Assembly (NCBI RefSeq): GCF_020923435.1
Contig: NZ_CP087263.1
Location: 3,181,970-3,245,969 of the forward strand
Source of the DNA: Brevibacillus humidisoli
Lineage (GTDB): Bacteria; Bacillota; Bacilli; Brevibacillales; Brevibacillaceae
DNA: 64,000 nucleotides
Direction of reading: 5' to 3'
Shown here: one piece after another, positions 1-7,795 of the stretch
Numbering within the stretch: the first letter of the stretch is position 1
Layout: every line of letters starts with the position of its first letter
Program-made: the position numbers and the translations under genes
Notes under the pieces: generated by a model
What the model was told of the DNA's origin: nothing
The model's database searches: none
The model's input: only the letters and a program-made list of their open reading frames with translations

Positions 1-779
1 AACTCTTTCTCAGCTATTTTACTAAGTGCAAAGTAGACTCCTGTCGACTCCACCATGCTGATCACACAGACCAGGATCATGGTCAGGATCGCCACCAGAT
101 CAAACTGAGGTGTCCCAAAGTAAAAGGGCTGAACGATGCTGATCCATGATGCGTTGGAGACCTCGGCAAAGCTGACCATCCCCATAAAATAGGCAGCCAC
201 TGTACCTGCAATCAGTCCGATCAACACCGAAATGGCCCGGATGAAACCGCCAAATAGACGATTAACCAGCAGGATCAGCGCAAGCGTACCGAACGCAAGC
301 AGCAGGTTGTGCGGCTGACCGAAATCGGGACTGCCCTGTCCGCCTGCCGCATTGTTCATCGCGACAGGGATCAGCGATACCCCGATAATCGTCACGACCG
401 AACCGGTGACGACGGTGGGAAAGAAGCGCAGCAGCTTGCCGAATAACGGCGCTGCCAGCAGGACAAAGATCCCGGCGAGGATAATCGCCCCGTAAGCCGT
501 AGCCAGGTTGGTCGTAGAGGCAATCGCGATAATCGGCCCGACCGCCGTAAAGGTACAGCCCAACACGACCGGCAGGCGAATCCCCAGATATCGTGTCCCA
601 ATCACCTGCAGCAGAGTAGCGATCCCGCAGGTAAACAGATCGGCGGCGATCAAGTAGGCCATCTGGGCAGAAGACAGCTTGAGTGCTCCGCCGATGATCA
701 GCGGGACAACTACTGCCCCTGCGTACATCGCCAGGACATGCTGCAGTCCCAGCGTAAACTGTTTTTGTTTGCTTAGCAT
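1..779 (-). CDS. pbuX: Xanthine permease (NCS2 family), C-terminus cut by window edge
   Basis: My translation of the minus strand from the ATG at 777-779 runs open to position 1, giving a polytopic membrane protein that begins MLSKQKQFTLGLQHVLAMYA. The GAVVVPLI segment and a later GVSLIPVAMNNAAGG stretch are typical of the NCS2 nucleobase:cation symporters. It would import xanthine with protons across the cytoplasmic membrane. The start codon overlaps the last 7 bases of xpt, so the two are translationally coupled, the same order as B. subtilis xpt-pbuX, and both lie under the upstream guanine riboswitch. The 3' end lies outside the window. The xanthine assignment rests on family and operon position. 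Confidence 0.9.
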   Translation of the reverse strand, partial: MLSKQKQFTLGLQHVLAMYAGAVVVPLIIGGALKLSSAQMAYLIAADLFTCGIATLLQVIGTRYLGIRLPVVLGCTFTAVGPIIAIASTTNLATAYGAIILAGIFVLLAAPLFGKLLRFFPTVVTGSVVTIIGVSLIPVAMNNAAGGQGSPDFGQPHNLLLAFGTLALILLVNRLFGGFIRAISVLIGLIAGTVAAYFMGMVSFAEVSNASWISIVQPFYFGTPQFDLVAILTMILVCVISMVESTGVYFALSKIAEKE

Positions 780-1390
780 CGTGTACTCGTCTCCTCTGCC
801 AGTGTTTTCTCTGTCTCTTCTACAAACCGGATCTCACCAGGCGACATCGATTCAATCCGAGCCAACGAATGGATCGCAACACCCGCTTGTTCCAGTTTGC
901 CCCGACCTTCCTGGAAGCTCTTTTCGATCACAGCACCGACGCCAACCAGTTTTGCACCGGACTGTTTGATGATCTCTACCAGTCCCAGCAGAGCAGCACC
1001 GGTAGCCAGAAAGTCATCTACGATCAGCACGCGGTCCCCCTCGGACAAATAACGCTTGGATACGCTGATCCGGTACGTCTCCTGGCGGGTAAAAGAATAG
1101 ACTGGCACGCTGTAGACATCCTCCGTCAACGTAACCGCCTGCTTTTTCTTGGCGTAGACAAACGGCACCCGCAAGGCATACGCGGCAGCCATCGCGAAGT
1201 GAATGCCGCTCGCTTCGATCGTCAGCACCTTGGTGACGCCATCCGCTCGAAACCGGTTGGCAAACTCCTGCCCGATCTCCATCGTCAGCATCGGATCTAC
1301 CTGATGATTGAGAAAAGAATCTACTTTTAACACCTGACTGGACAAAACGATACCGTCCTGTCTGATGCGCTCCTGCAATGCTTTCATCAT
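773..1390 (-). CDS. xpt: Xanthine phosphoribosyltransferase
   Basis: This 205-residue protein matches the usual length of Xpt, which converts xanthine and PRPP to XMP in purine salvage. The PRPP-binding loop is visible as VLIVDDFLATGAAL (about residues 120-135). The N-terminus MKALQERIRQDGIVLSSQVLKVD is typical of Gram-positive Xpt. A GGGAG ribosome site lies 8 bases before the tandem ATG codons; either Met could be used. It is the first gene of the operon with pbuX and follows a guanine-class riboswitch, so expression should fall when guanine or hypoxanthine is plentiful. Confidence 0.95.
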   Translation of the reverse strand: MMKALQERIRQDGIVLSSQVLKVDSFLNHQVDPMLTMEIGQEFANRFRADGVTKVLTIEASGIHFAMAAAYALRVPFVYAKKKQAVTLTEDVYSVPVYSFTRQETYRISVSKRYLSEGDRVLIVDDFLATGAALLGLVEIIKQSGAKLVGVGAVIEKSFQEGRGKLEQAGVAIHSLARIESMSPGEIRFVEETEKTLAEETSTRC

Positions 1391-1542
1391 CTCGTCTCCC
1401 TTTTGTCGTAATCGGCGGTCCGTCCCGCCGCAAATCTTCTATCTTAATCGGCAATACCTGACGGGCCCGCGCATCTGCTATGTCGCATCAGCACGCAACT
1501 CCCCGACGGCTAGGCTGCCTCCTTGTACCAATAACAAACAAA

Positions 1543-1605
1543 GCCCAGAGGGACAGTTCCACTGATTACAGACATGCAATCGAAGTGAAACCTGTCCTTC
1601 TGGGC
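1543..1605 (-). terminator. Long hairpin in the xpt leader, probable riboswitch terminator
   Basis: On the minus strand a long stem (GCCCAGAAGGACAG pairing with CTGTCCCTCTGGGC, continued by TTTCACT/AGTGGAA) is followed by TTTGTTTG. It lies between the purine aptamer and xpt and is the best candidate for the expression-platform terminator. It starts about 170 nt after the aptamer, which is far; other hairpins or a second promoter may intervene. On the plus strand the same palindrome is followed by TTTTC. Confidence 0.6.
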
Positions 1606-1775
1606 TTTTCTCCCTAAGGTGTAACACATAAGCCAAACTCACGTGTCTGCGTCGCTCGGTCCAGACCTTCTCCTAGAGGATGCGCAGCATGTGCTCTATC
1701 ACTCGCATTCCCATCATCTCTCGACTGTAGCCAAGACGGCAAGCAGCGGAAAAGCGGAACCCTAGACGCTCTTTC

Positions 1776-1844
1776 ACTCGTAGTCAGATGATTTACGGTC
1801 ATCTGGTAGATACTTATGGGCCGTATTCCCATGATTATACGAGT
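1776..1844 (-). promoter_or_regulatory. Purine (guanine-class) riboswitch aptamer
   Basis: The minus strand carries the full purine-aptamer core: ACTCGTATAATC at the 5' side of P1, the TATCTACC element, the ACCGTAAAT loop, and TGACTACGAGT closing P1. The specificity position in the GACTA segment is C, as in guanine/hypoxanthine-binding members; adenine members have U there. It precedes xpt-pbuX, the classic target of this RNA. Confidence 0.95.
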
Positions 1845-1869
1845 CTATTTCGTTGTGTTCGTCCTTCAC

Positions 1870-1898
1870 ATTCTAGTATACATCCTATCAAGCGTCAA
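1870..1898 (-). promoter_or_regulatory. Sigma-A type promoter for the xpt-pbuX transcript
   Basis: On the minus strand TTGACG (1893-1898) and TAGAAT (1870-1875) are separated by 17 bases, and the aptamer begins about 26 bases downstream of the -10 box. The -35 box overlaps the last codon region of the upstream acetyltransferase gene. Confidence 0.7.
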
Positions 1899-2365
1899 GA
1901 CTCTGTTCCGTAAGGGTTTTTGGTTACTTTTTGCAAAAACATCCCCGGTTTGTCCAGCGGAGCAAATCCATAACGATGATAGAGCGTATGGGCGTCTTGC
2001 GTCGCGAGCATAAACCGTCTCGGTCTACTCAACTCAGGGTGCTCCACAATCACCCGTACCAGCCACTTCGACAGTCCAAGCCCCCTATGCGAAGGCAGGA
2101 TAAACACATCAGCAAGATAAGCAAATGTAGCTAGATCGCTGATCACCCGGCCAAAGCCAACCTGCTCGACGGTGCCCTGCCGAGGATCACCCCGGTAAAG
2201 ACCAAAGCAGAGCGCTGAATGCTGAACCGCTTTTTCTACCACTTCTCGCGGTACTCCCTTGGCCCAGTATGAGTCCTGTGACAAAAACGTATGGATTAAA
2301 TCGAGATTCAGGTAACGTTTCTCTGTCGAGATGACGAACTCCTCGTGCTGCCAGTACTGTTCCAT
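1895..2365 (-). CDS. GNAT-family N-acetyltransferase
   Basis: A 156-residue protein with a GNAT core: strand VGFGRVISD, then YLADVFILPSHRGLGLSKWLV, in which R-G-L-G forms the acetyl-CoA pyrophosphate loop, and a C-terminal YHRYGF motif that is common in these enzymes. It should transfer an acetyl group from acetyl-CoA to an unknown amine. The start was taken at ATG 2363-2365 because AAAGGAG sits 7 bases before it; a longer frame beginning 21 bases earlier lacks a site. It stands alone between the S-box operon (divergent) and xpt. Confidence 0.85.
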   Translation of the reverse strand: MEQYWQHEEFVISTEKRYLNLDLIHTFLSQDSYWAKGVPREVVEKAVQHSALCFGLYRGDPRQGTVEQVGFGRVISDLATFAYLADVFILPSHRGLGLSKWLVRVIVEHPELSRPRRFMLATQDAHTLYHRYGFAPLDKPGMFLQKVTKNPYGTES

Positions 2366-2437
2366 CGTCCAACTCCTTTGTTTCAATATTTTCCTGGCAA
2401 GGTCAGTATAGCGATAATTCTAAAGCATAAAAACAGA

Positions 2438-2466
2438 TTGACATCATGATCATCAAATGGTACATT
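2438..2466 (+). promoter_or_regulatory. Sigma-A promoter of the S-box ECF operon
   Basis: A perfect TTGACA (2438-2443) is followed after 17 bases by TACATT (2461-2466). Transcription would start near 2473, just before the SAM riboswitch. Confidence 0.8.
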
Positions 2467-2490
2467 TTATCTGTTTTTACATAGCCAAAG

Positions 2491-2603
2491 ATCTCTTATC
2501 CAGAGAGGTGGAGGGGCAGGGCCCTATGAAACCCGGCAACCACATGTGACGCACAACATGATGGTGCCAATTCCCGCAAGCGCGATGCTTGCAAGATAAG
2601 AGG
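2491..2603 (+). promoter_or_regulatory. SAM-I (S-box) riboswitch
   Basis: The conserved S-box elements appear in order: CTCTTATCCAGAGAGGTGGAGGG, then GGCCCTATGAAACCCGGCAACC, then GGTGCCAATTCC, closing with GATAAGAG that pairs with CTCTTATC to form P1. When SAM binds, P1 forms and releases the downstream terminator. When SAM is low, ATAAGAGG pairs with CCTCTTAT of the terminator. It controls the ECF importer that follows. Confidence 0.97.
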
Positions 2604-2611
2604 ACGTGTAC

Positions 2612-2637
2612 AACTCCTCTTATTGGGAGTTTTTTTA
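2612..2637 (+). terminator. S-box terminator hairpin
   Basis: AACTCC pairs with GGAGTT and is followed by seven T residues. The loop side CCTCTTAT is complementary to the 3' strand of riboswitch P1, giving the mutually exclusive antiterminator expected of an S-box. Confidence 0.9.
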
Positions 2638-2664
2638 TTTTATCATCAAAGGGGAAATGCACTC

Positions 2665-3231
2665 ATGTCTTCATCTAAGTCTATCTTTGAACTTAGTACC
2701 AAAACGGTCGTGGTGATCGGGATTGGTGCTGTCCTCTACGGTCTGCTATCCTACGTGACCAACTTCGTTCCGGTCGCCGGGAACAGCCTGCGTCCGGCCA
2801 TCTCCGTCCTCACCCTGATCGGAGCGATGTTCGGTCCGCTGGTCGGCTTCTTCGTCGGCACGTTTGGTGCGATGATCAATGATCTGTTCTCTGGCCAGAT
2901 CTGGCTGCACTGGAACATCGGCAACGGGATCATTGGCATATTCGCCGGTCTCGTCTTTCTTATGAAGGATTTCGATGTGAACCGCGGCCAGGTTCGTACA
3001 AAGCATTATCTGTGGGTTGTCCTCTACGGTTTGGTTGGCAACATCGTCGGTCTTACCGCAGCCGCTCTGGTAGACGTCGCGATGGGAACGCCGTTTGCAA
3101 CAGCCGTTGTGAGTTGGGCCATCGTCCCGGCACTGGTTAACGTCGTCTGGGTAGCTACTTTGGGCTTGCTGTTGATCGCTGCCTTTGCTCGCCGCAAAAG
3201 CGGGCATACCGACCTGGAGATCGGCAAGTAA
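2665..3231 (+). CDS. mtsT: ECF transporter S component, probable methionine-precursor specificity (MtsT-like)
   Basis: A 188-residue hydrophobic protein with about six membrane segments and the S-component pattern LRPAISVLTLIGAMFGPLVGF followed by an acidic GAMINDLFSG loop. It would bind substrate in the membrane and dock onto the EcfAAT module encoded next. The start at ATG 2665 has AAAGGGG 10 bases upstream; the longer frame starts inside the terminator. SAM-riboswitch control points to a sulfur compound linked to methionine, the role predicted for S-box ECF transporters named MtsTUV. Substrate is inference from regulation only. Confidence 0.75.
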   Translation: MSSSKSIFELSTKTVVVIGIGAVLYGLLSYVTNFVPVAGNSLRPAISVLTLIGAMFGPLVGFFVGTFGAMINDLFSGQIWLHWNIGNGIIGIFAGLVFLMKDFDVNRGQVRTKHYLWVVLYGLVGNIVGLTAAALVDVAMGTPFATAVVSWAIVPALVNVVWVATLGLLLIAAFARRKSGHTDLEIGK

Positions 3232-3282
3232 GAAACGAACTGCAGCGCCCCATCACGTCTTATCAATTGGATCAAGATAGAG

Positions 3283-3308
3283 AAACCCTCTCGCTGCAGA
3301 GGGTTTTT
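3283..3308 (+). terminator. Intercistronic terminator inside the ECF operon
   Basis: AAACCCTCT pairs with AGAGGGTTT around a six-base loop, with a T tract, between the S-component gene and the ATPase gene. It would let only part of the transcription proceed, which could set more S component than energising module. No separate promoter was obvious after it. Confidence 0.75.
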
Positions 3309-3326
3309 CACTGAAAAGGAGTCAGA

Positions 3327-5042
3327 ATGGAACCAATCGTATCTGTAAAACAGGTGAGCTATACATACGAAGGTCTGAAGCATCCGACCATTCGCGAGAT
3401 CAATCTGGATATCCGCCGCGGCGAGAAAATCCTGATCGCCGGTCCGAGTGGTTCCGGCAAATCGACGCTGGCCCGCTGTCTCAACGGGCTGATTCCCCAC
3501 AGCTACAAGGGAGAACTGCAGGGGCAGATCATCATCGATGGCAAACCGACCTCGTCCATGAGAATCGTCGAGATCTCCGAGAGTGTCGGAACCATCTTGC
3601 AGGACCCGGAAGGGCAGTTTGTCGGACTTTCCGTCGGTGAGGACGTGGCGTTTGCCCTGGAGAACCAAGAGATGTCTTACAAAGAGATGGTCGCGCTGGT
3701 CAAGGAAGCATTGGCCAAGGTAAACATGGTTAGTCAGATCGACAAAAGTCCTCAGGAACTCTCCGGGGGTCAGAAGCAAAAGGTAGCGATCGCCGGCATC
3801 CCCGCCATGAATCCGGACATCCTGCTGTTCGACGAGCCCTTGGCCAACCTTGACCCCCAAAGCGGGCAGCAGGTGATGGCCCTGATTGACGAGATTCACC
3901 AGCGGTACAACAAAACGATCATCATCGTCGAGCACCGCATTGAAGAAGTGCTGGAGATCGGCATGGATCGGATCATCCTGATGGAGCAAGGAGAGATCGT
4001 GGCCGATGACAGCGCATCCGATGTCGTCAGCTCTGGAAAACTGAAGCAAACCGGCATCCGTCATCCACTCTATCTGGAAGCACTGGAGCGGGCCGGTCTC
4101 ACCTATACCGCAGAGACGATTCCCCTGGCGGTCAGCGCAGTCGAACGCGACGATGTCCTGCCTAGCTTCCGCCAATGGCAATTCCATACTGCAGCATCCG
4201 ATGCCCCCTTGGTGGATACGGCTCCTCTGCTTCAGTTCGACGATGTCTGGTTTTCCTATACCCCTGAGGAGCCCTTGCTGAAGGCGATCAGCTTCGCGGT
4301 CCGTCCAGGGGAACGTATTGCCCTGTTAGGCCATAATGGAGCCGGCAAATCGACACTTTCCCATCTGATGCTTGGCATACTGAAACCGCTGCAGGGGCGG
4401 ATTTTTCTGGAGGGGAAACCGGCTGAATCGGCAAACGTCATCCAGCGGGGCGGCAAGATCGGCTACGTAATGCAAAATCCACACCACATGATCTCTCAGG
4501 AGACCGTAAAAGATGAAGTGGCTTTCGGTCCGCGCAACTTTGGTCTGGATGAAGCGGAAGTCCTGCAACGTGTGGAAGAGGCGCTCCACGTATGCGACCT
4601 GCTTGGCCACAAGAACTGGCCGGTCTCTGCGCTCAGCTTTGGACAAAAAAAACGCCTTACGATAGCGTCGATCCTCTCCATGAAGCCGCGGGTCCTGCTG
4701 CTTGATGAACCGACAGCCGGACAAGACTACCGTCACTATCGGGAGATGATGGACTTTATCAGCCGTCTGACAGAGACGGGTATCGCTCTGCTGATGGTAA
4801 CCCATGACATGCATCTTGCCCTGGAGTACACCAGCCGCTCCATCGTGCTTAGTCAGGGGGAGATCATCGGCGATATGGCCACATCCCGCTTGTTTGCCGA
4901 CGAGCCGCCGCTGACAGCGGCCAGTCTGCGCACAACCAGTTTGTACCAGTTGGCCAAACACCTGGGGGTTGCGCAGCCAGACCAGTTTATCCAGTACTTT
5001 ATCGATGCGGACAGGCAGGTGAAGACAGATGCAATCGTTTAA
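3327..5042 (+). CDS. Fused double ATPase of the ECF transporter (EcfA-EcfA')
   Basis: The 571-residue protein holds two complete ABC ATPase domains. Domain 1 (about 1-270) has Walker A GPSGSGKST, signature LSGGQ and Walker B ILLFDEP. Domain 2 (about 295-560) has GHNGAGKST, a variant signature LSFGQ and VLLLDEP. It hydrolyses ATP to drive import through the EcfT and S partners. In most ECF systems the two ATPases are separate genes, as in the second ECF cluster at 44-46 kb; here they are fused. The ATG at 3327 follows AAAGGAG. The gene overlaps ecfT by 14 bases. Confidence 0.93.
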   Translation: MEPIVSVKQVSYTYEGLKHPTIREINLDIRRGEKILIAGPSGSGKSTLARCLNGLIPHSYKGELQGQIIIDGKPTSSMRIVEISESVGTILQDPEGQFVGLSVGEDVAFALENQEMSYKEMVALVKEALAKVNMVSQIDKSPQELSGGQKQKVAIAGIPAMNPDILLFDEPLANLDPQSGQQVMALIDEIHQRYNKTIIIVEHRIEEVLEIGMDRIILMEQGEIVADDSASDVVSSGKLKQTGIRHPLYLEALERAGLTYTAETIPLAVSAVERDDVLPSFRQWQFHTAASDAPLVDTAPLLQFDDVWFSYTPEEPLLKAISFAVRPGERIALLGHNGAGKSTLSHLMLGILKPLQGRIFLEGKPAESANVIQRGGKIGYVMQNPHHMISQETVKDEVAFGPRNFGLDEAEVLQRVEEALHVCDLLGHKNWPVSALSFGQKKRLTIASILSMKPRVLLLDEPTAGQDYRHYREMMDFISRLTETGIALLMVTHDMHLALEYTSRSIVLSQGEIIGDMATSRLFADEPPLTAASLRTTSLYQLAKHLGVAQPDQFIQYFIDADRQVKTDAIV

Positions 5043-5862
5043 CTTTCAGTACATTCCCGGCAGCTCGTTTTTGCATCGGATGGACGGACGAACCAAGCTT
5101 GCTCTGTTGGCGTGCTGGGTTGTCTCCATCTTCCTGTTCTATGACATTCGTATCCTGGCCGTCTTTTTACTGGGGGGGTTTCTGCTGATTCCACTAGCTC
5201 AGATCTCCTTTTGGCGCATCCGGCGGATGATCCTGATGATGATCGGATTCGTCACCCTAACCGCTGTACTGACCAATATCCTGACACCTTCCTACGCTGG
5301 CAGGTTCGTAGCGGTGCAGCATCCGCTCTTTACGGTTGCCGGTCTGACGATCACCAAAGAAACCGCTTTTTACAGTGTGATGCTGATCGTCAAATACCTG
5401 GCGATCTTCCCGATGGCCATCCTGTTTATCCTGACCACTCACCCCAGCCGACTGGCCAGCAGTCTGCATCGGATTGGCGTTCCCTACAAGATCGCTTATT
5501 CGCTGAACATCGCCTTGCGCTATCTGCCCAATGTGCAGCGTGAATTCATGCAGATTGCCCATGCCCAGCAAGCTCGCGGCGTCTCTCTGGAAAAAGGAAG
5601 CGGCAGCATAGGGAAGCGGATGAGAGCGTGGGTAGCCTTGCTGATGCCGCTGTTTGTCTCCAGTCTCGACCGAGTGGAGACGGTGAGCAACGCGATGGAA
5701 CTGCGTGGCTTCGGCAACCGACGCAGCCGCAGCTGGTACAACGCTACGTCGTTTACCCGACTGGATACCTTCACACTGACCGCGAGCGTCGGATTGGTCG
5801 TCTGTTCTATCTTTCTGAAGCTGTATGTGTTTGAGAGTTTTTGGTATCCCTTCGGCCCTTAG
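5029..5862 (+). CDS. ECF transporter transmembrane component (EcfT/CbiQ family)
   Basis: A 277-residue membrane protein with hydrophobic segments at about 20-60, 65-90, 105-140 and 240-265. The two coupling-helix motifs typical of EcfT are present: QARGVS (near residue 183) and ELRGFG (near residue 225), which contact the ATPases. The ATG lies inside the last codons of the ATPase gene, so translation is coupled. It completes the three-gene S-box operon. Its natural terminator follows at once but is interrupted by an insertion sequence. Confidence 0.92.
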   Translation: MQSFNFQYIPGSSFLHRMDGRTKLALLACWVVSIFLFYDIRILAVFLLGGFLLIPLAQISFWRIRRMILMMIGFVTLTAVLTNILTPSYAGRFVAVQHPLFTVAGLTITKETAFYSVMLIVKYLAIFPMAILFILTTHPSRLASSLHRIGVPYKIAYSLNIALRYLPNVQREFMQIAHAQQARGVSLEKGSGSIGKRMRAWVALLMPLFVSSLDRVETVSNAMELRGFGNRRSRSWYNATSFTRLDTFTLTASVGLVVCSIFLKLYVFESFWYPFGP

Positions 5863-5981
5863 ATCTTGAGAATGAATGCTTAGCTAAAAAACCTCCGCTG
5901 ATGTATGAAGTGCACCCCTTAAAGTAGACATTGGAAAAACCCCTAGGGAAAACCGATGTTACTTTAGGGGGTGTATTCTTT

Positions 5982-6278
5982 ATGGCATTCAAAGGGCAAA
6001 AGTTCAAGCATTATCCAATGACGATGAAAATTGAGGCGATTCGGTTGCATGTAGCGGAGAATTGGACGTACAAACAAATCACTGAGCATTTGGGAATCCA
6101 GGATAAGGATCGAGTGAAAAAGTGGATGCGGAAATACAAACAACTTGGGGAGTTTGGTCTTTTGGACCAGCGTGGACGACGTGCAGAGTACATCGATCAA
6201 GGTCGACATGTGCGAAAATTGAAACGGGAGAACGAAATCCTAAAAAAGTGTTTGGAAATCTGGATGCGGGAGGTGTAG
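5982..6278 (+). CDS. IS3-family transposase OrfA
   Basis: Starting at ATG 5982, the 98-residue product has a helix-turn-helix (about 15-45, MKIEAIRLHVAENWTYKQI then HLGIQDKDRVKKWM) and a C-terminal leucine-zipper-like helix (RKLKRENEILKKCLEIW). OrfA proteins bind the element ends and provide the first part of the OrfAB transposase. An upstream ATG at 5931 lies within the terminal repeat and is unlikely. The A6G stretch at 6242-6248 sits in the frame expected for -1 slippage, but the -1 frame does not lead into orfB in this copy. Confidence 0.88.
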   Translation: MAFKGQKFKHYPMTMKIEAIRLHVAENWTYKQITEHLGIQDKDRVKKWMRKYKQLGEFGLLDQRGRRAEYIDQGRHVRKLKRENEILKKCLEIWMREV

Positions 6279-6992
6279 GAAGAAAGTACAGAACGAAAAG
6301 GAACATATGGGTATCGAAGAATTCAGGCGGAACTCCTTCGTCAATACGGCAAGGTTGTGAATCATAAGAAGGTGTTACGGCTCATGCAAATTCTTGGGCT
6401 GAAAGCCATTATTCGTCGCAAGCGAGCGTATCGGAGCACGTATCAAGCGGCTGAATTAGATGGTCGTGTTGCCGAAAATCTGTTGAAGCGTAACTTCACA
6501 GCCGAGAAACCGAACCAAAAGTGGGTGACCGACGTTACCCAGTTTCGTGTAGGAGATCAACGCATTTTCTTATCAGCGATTAAAGACTTGTTTCACAACG
6601 AAATCGTGGCGTACCATGTGAGCTTACACAATGACAATGCCCTTGTCCTAGAGACGTTTCGGAAAGCATTTGAAAAGCATAAGGACGTGATTGGACTGAT
6701 CGTTCACAGCGATCAAGGCTACCCGTACACGTCCCACGCATACCACGACATGCTGCTGAAGGTTGGCGCCCGAATCAGCATGTCCCGTCGCGGCAATTGT
6801 TTGGACAATGCCGCTATGGAAAGCTTCTTCTCGCATCTGAAGGCGGAAGCTCTCTATCCTTATGATATACGAAGTCTGGATGAGGCACAAAGACGAATTG
6901 AGGACTACATTCGTTTTTACAATGAGGAGCGTATACAAATCAAATTAAATAAGCTGACGCCAGTCGAGTACAGGCGTCAGCTTGCGGCCTAA
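6279..6992 (+). pseudogene. IS3-family transposase OrfB, N-terminally incomplete
   Basis: The reading frame runs in the same phase as orfA directly after its TAG stop; the first ATG is at 6357. The integrase core is complete, with the DDE triad in WVTDVTQ, VHSDQG and DNAAMESFF, ending in LTPVEYRRQLAA. OrfB of this group normally has about 45-50 more residues before the GTYGYRRI motif and lies in the -1 frame relative to orfA. Here that part is absent, so an internal deletion of about 150 bp is inferred. The enzyme is probably inactive, or would need stop readthrough. Confidence 0.75.
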
Positions 6993-7150
6993 CGGCCGGG
7001 GGGGTTTTTTAGTGTCTACAAAATGGGGTCTTGACCAGTATGCTGACGTACAACGGCGGAGGTTTTTCGTTTTGATATTTTTATCCAAGGCATGTATCAG
7101 TCACATATGGTTCAGGTTATCTTACAAACGTACACAAATAATTGGAAAGG

Positions 7151-7720
7151 ATGAGGTCATTGCAGTTGTACGCCGTTGATGCCGGTCTCATGGGCAATCA
7201 CCTCCCGATGCACCAGGGGACGATTGCCAAGCTGAGCTACTACTTATCGTTGCAGACGAGCCATTCATTACAGTTGATCGTACAGAACAACCTGCAAATC
7301 ATGGTTGCCCACATGAAAGCAATGCAACAACTCCTGACCCCTCAAGACTCGGGATACGTTTCCTTGCCTCCTGTGCAGCAACTCCCAACCATTGGCGCTG
7401 TTTCATCCGAAACAGACTATTTGATTGCCCTGGACGGACGTCTCAACGCAGTCTCCATGGCCAAGGAAGATTTTTCTTCGGCGATGGGCATGCATACTCC
7501 CATGGCTCGCAACATTCACATTGAGATGGCACTGCAAAAAGTTCAAATCGCAGAGCAGTACGAACAGTTTCTCCTGAACGCCGGCTTATCGGTCCACCCG
7601 TATGCCTCGGCAGAGATCCAACAGGCCTTGACTGAACAGTATCGGGCTGCACTTGCTTCACTCTCCGCCCGACATGGATCGGGTGCCAGACCAAAACCGG
7701 CCGCCTTGCAGCATGCCTAA
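7151..7720 (+). CDS. Uncharacterised helical protein, possibly spore-coat-F-like
   Basis: About 190 residues with no signal peptide or membrane segment and a high helix content: LSYYLSLQTSHSLQLIVQNN, then MALQKVQIAEQYEQFLLNAG. The NHLPMHQGTIAKL start and His/Gln/Met-rich helices recall CotF-type coat proteins, but I cannot identify it firmly. The start is uncertain: ATG 7151 lacks a good site, while GGAAAGGATGAGG (7144-7156) would better serve TTG at 7160 or 7166. It begins about 110 bases after the insertion sequence and the restored terminator, so it is not part of the ECF operon. Confidence 0.6.
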   Translation: MRSLQLYAVDAGLMGNHLPMHQGTIAKLSYYLSLQTSHSLQLIVQNNLQIMVAHMKAMQQLLTPQDSGYVSLPPVQQLPTIGAVSSETDYLIALDGRLNAVSMAKEDFSSAMGMHTPMARNIHIEMALQKVQIAEQYEQFLLNAGLSVHPYASAEIQQALTEQYRAALASLSARHGSGARPKPAALQHA

Positions 7721-7721
7721 T

Positions 7722-7766
7722 AAAAAAGCCGGGGGGCGGACGGTTCGGAACGTCTGCTCCCTCGGC
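7722..7766 (-). terminator. Terminator of the lipoprotein gene
   Basis: On the minus strand GCCGAGGGAGCAGACG pairs imperfectly with CGTCCGCCCCCCGGC and is followed by six T residues (7722-7727). It lies 30 bases past the lipoprotein stop and between convergent genes. Confidence 0.75.
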
Positions 7767-7795
7767 AAAGGCAGGAGAACCCACTATCAATAGAA

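Larger units (their letters stand above)
5906..7037 (+). mobile_element. IS3-family (IS150-group) insertion sequence, probably defective
   Basis: The 1132-bp element has imperfect terminal inverted repeats. The left end (5906 on) begins TGAAGTGCACCCC and contains GTAGACA; the inverted right end (7037 back) begins TGGTCAAGACCCC and contains GTAGACA. A 3-bp direct repeat GTA flanks it (5903-5905, 7038-7040), matching the short duplications of this group. It encodes an orfA and an orfB with the DDE residues. The length is below the roughly 1.3-1.45 kb usual for the group, and the part coding the OrfB N-terminus seems to be missing. Confidence 0.9.
5886..7067 (+). terminator. Operon terminator split by the insertion sequence
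   Basis: AAAAACCTCCGC (5886-5897) and GCGGAGGTTTTT (7056-7067) are exact 12-base complements. Removing the insertion sequence and one copy of the GTA duplication restores a hairpin with a stem of about 14 pairs (one mismatch, one G-T), a short loop and a T tract, just after ecfT. The element sits at the top of the loop. Confidence 0.85.

Noticed and set aside
3024-4187. 387-residue open frame on the minus strand
   Set aside because: It lies opposite the S component and fused ATPase, has no recognisable domain or ribosome site, and is a shadow of high-G+C coding sequence.
6242-6248. A-AAA-AAG slippery run suggesting programmed -1 frameshift into orfB
   Set aside because: The -1 frame stops at 6365-6367 and orfB lies in the same frame as orfA here, so slippage does not produce an OrfAB fusion in this copy.
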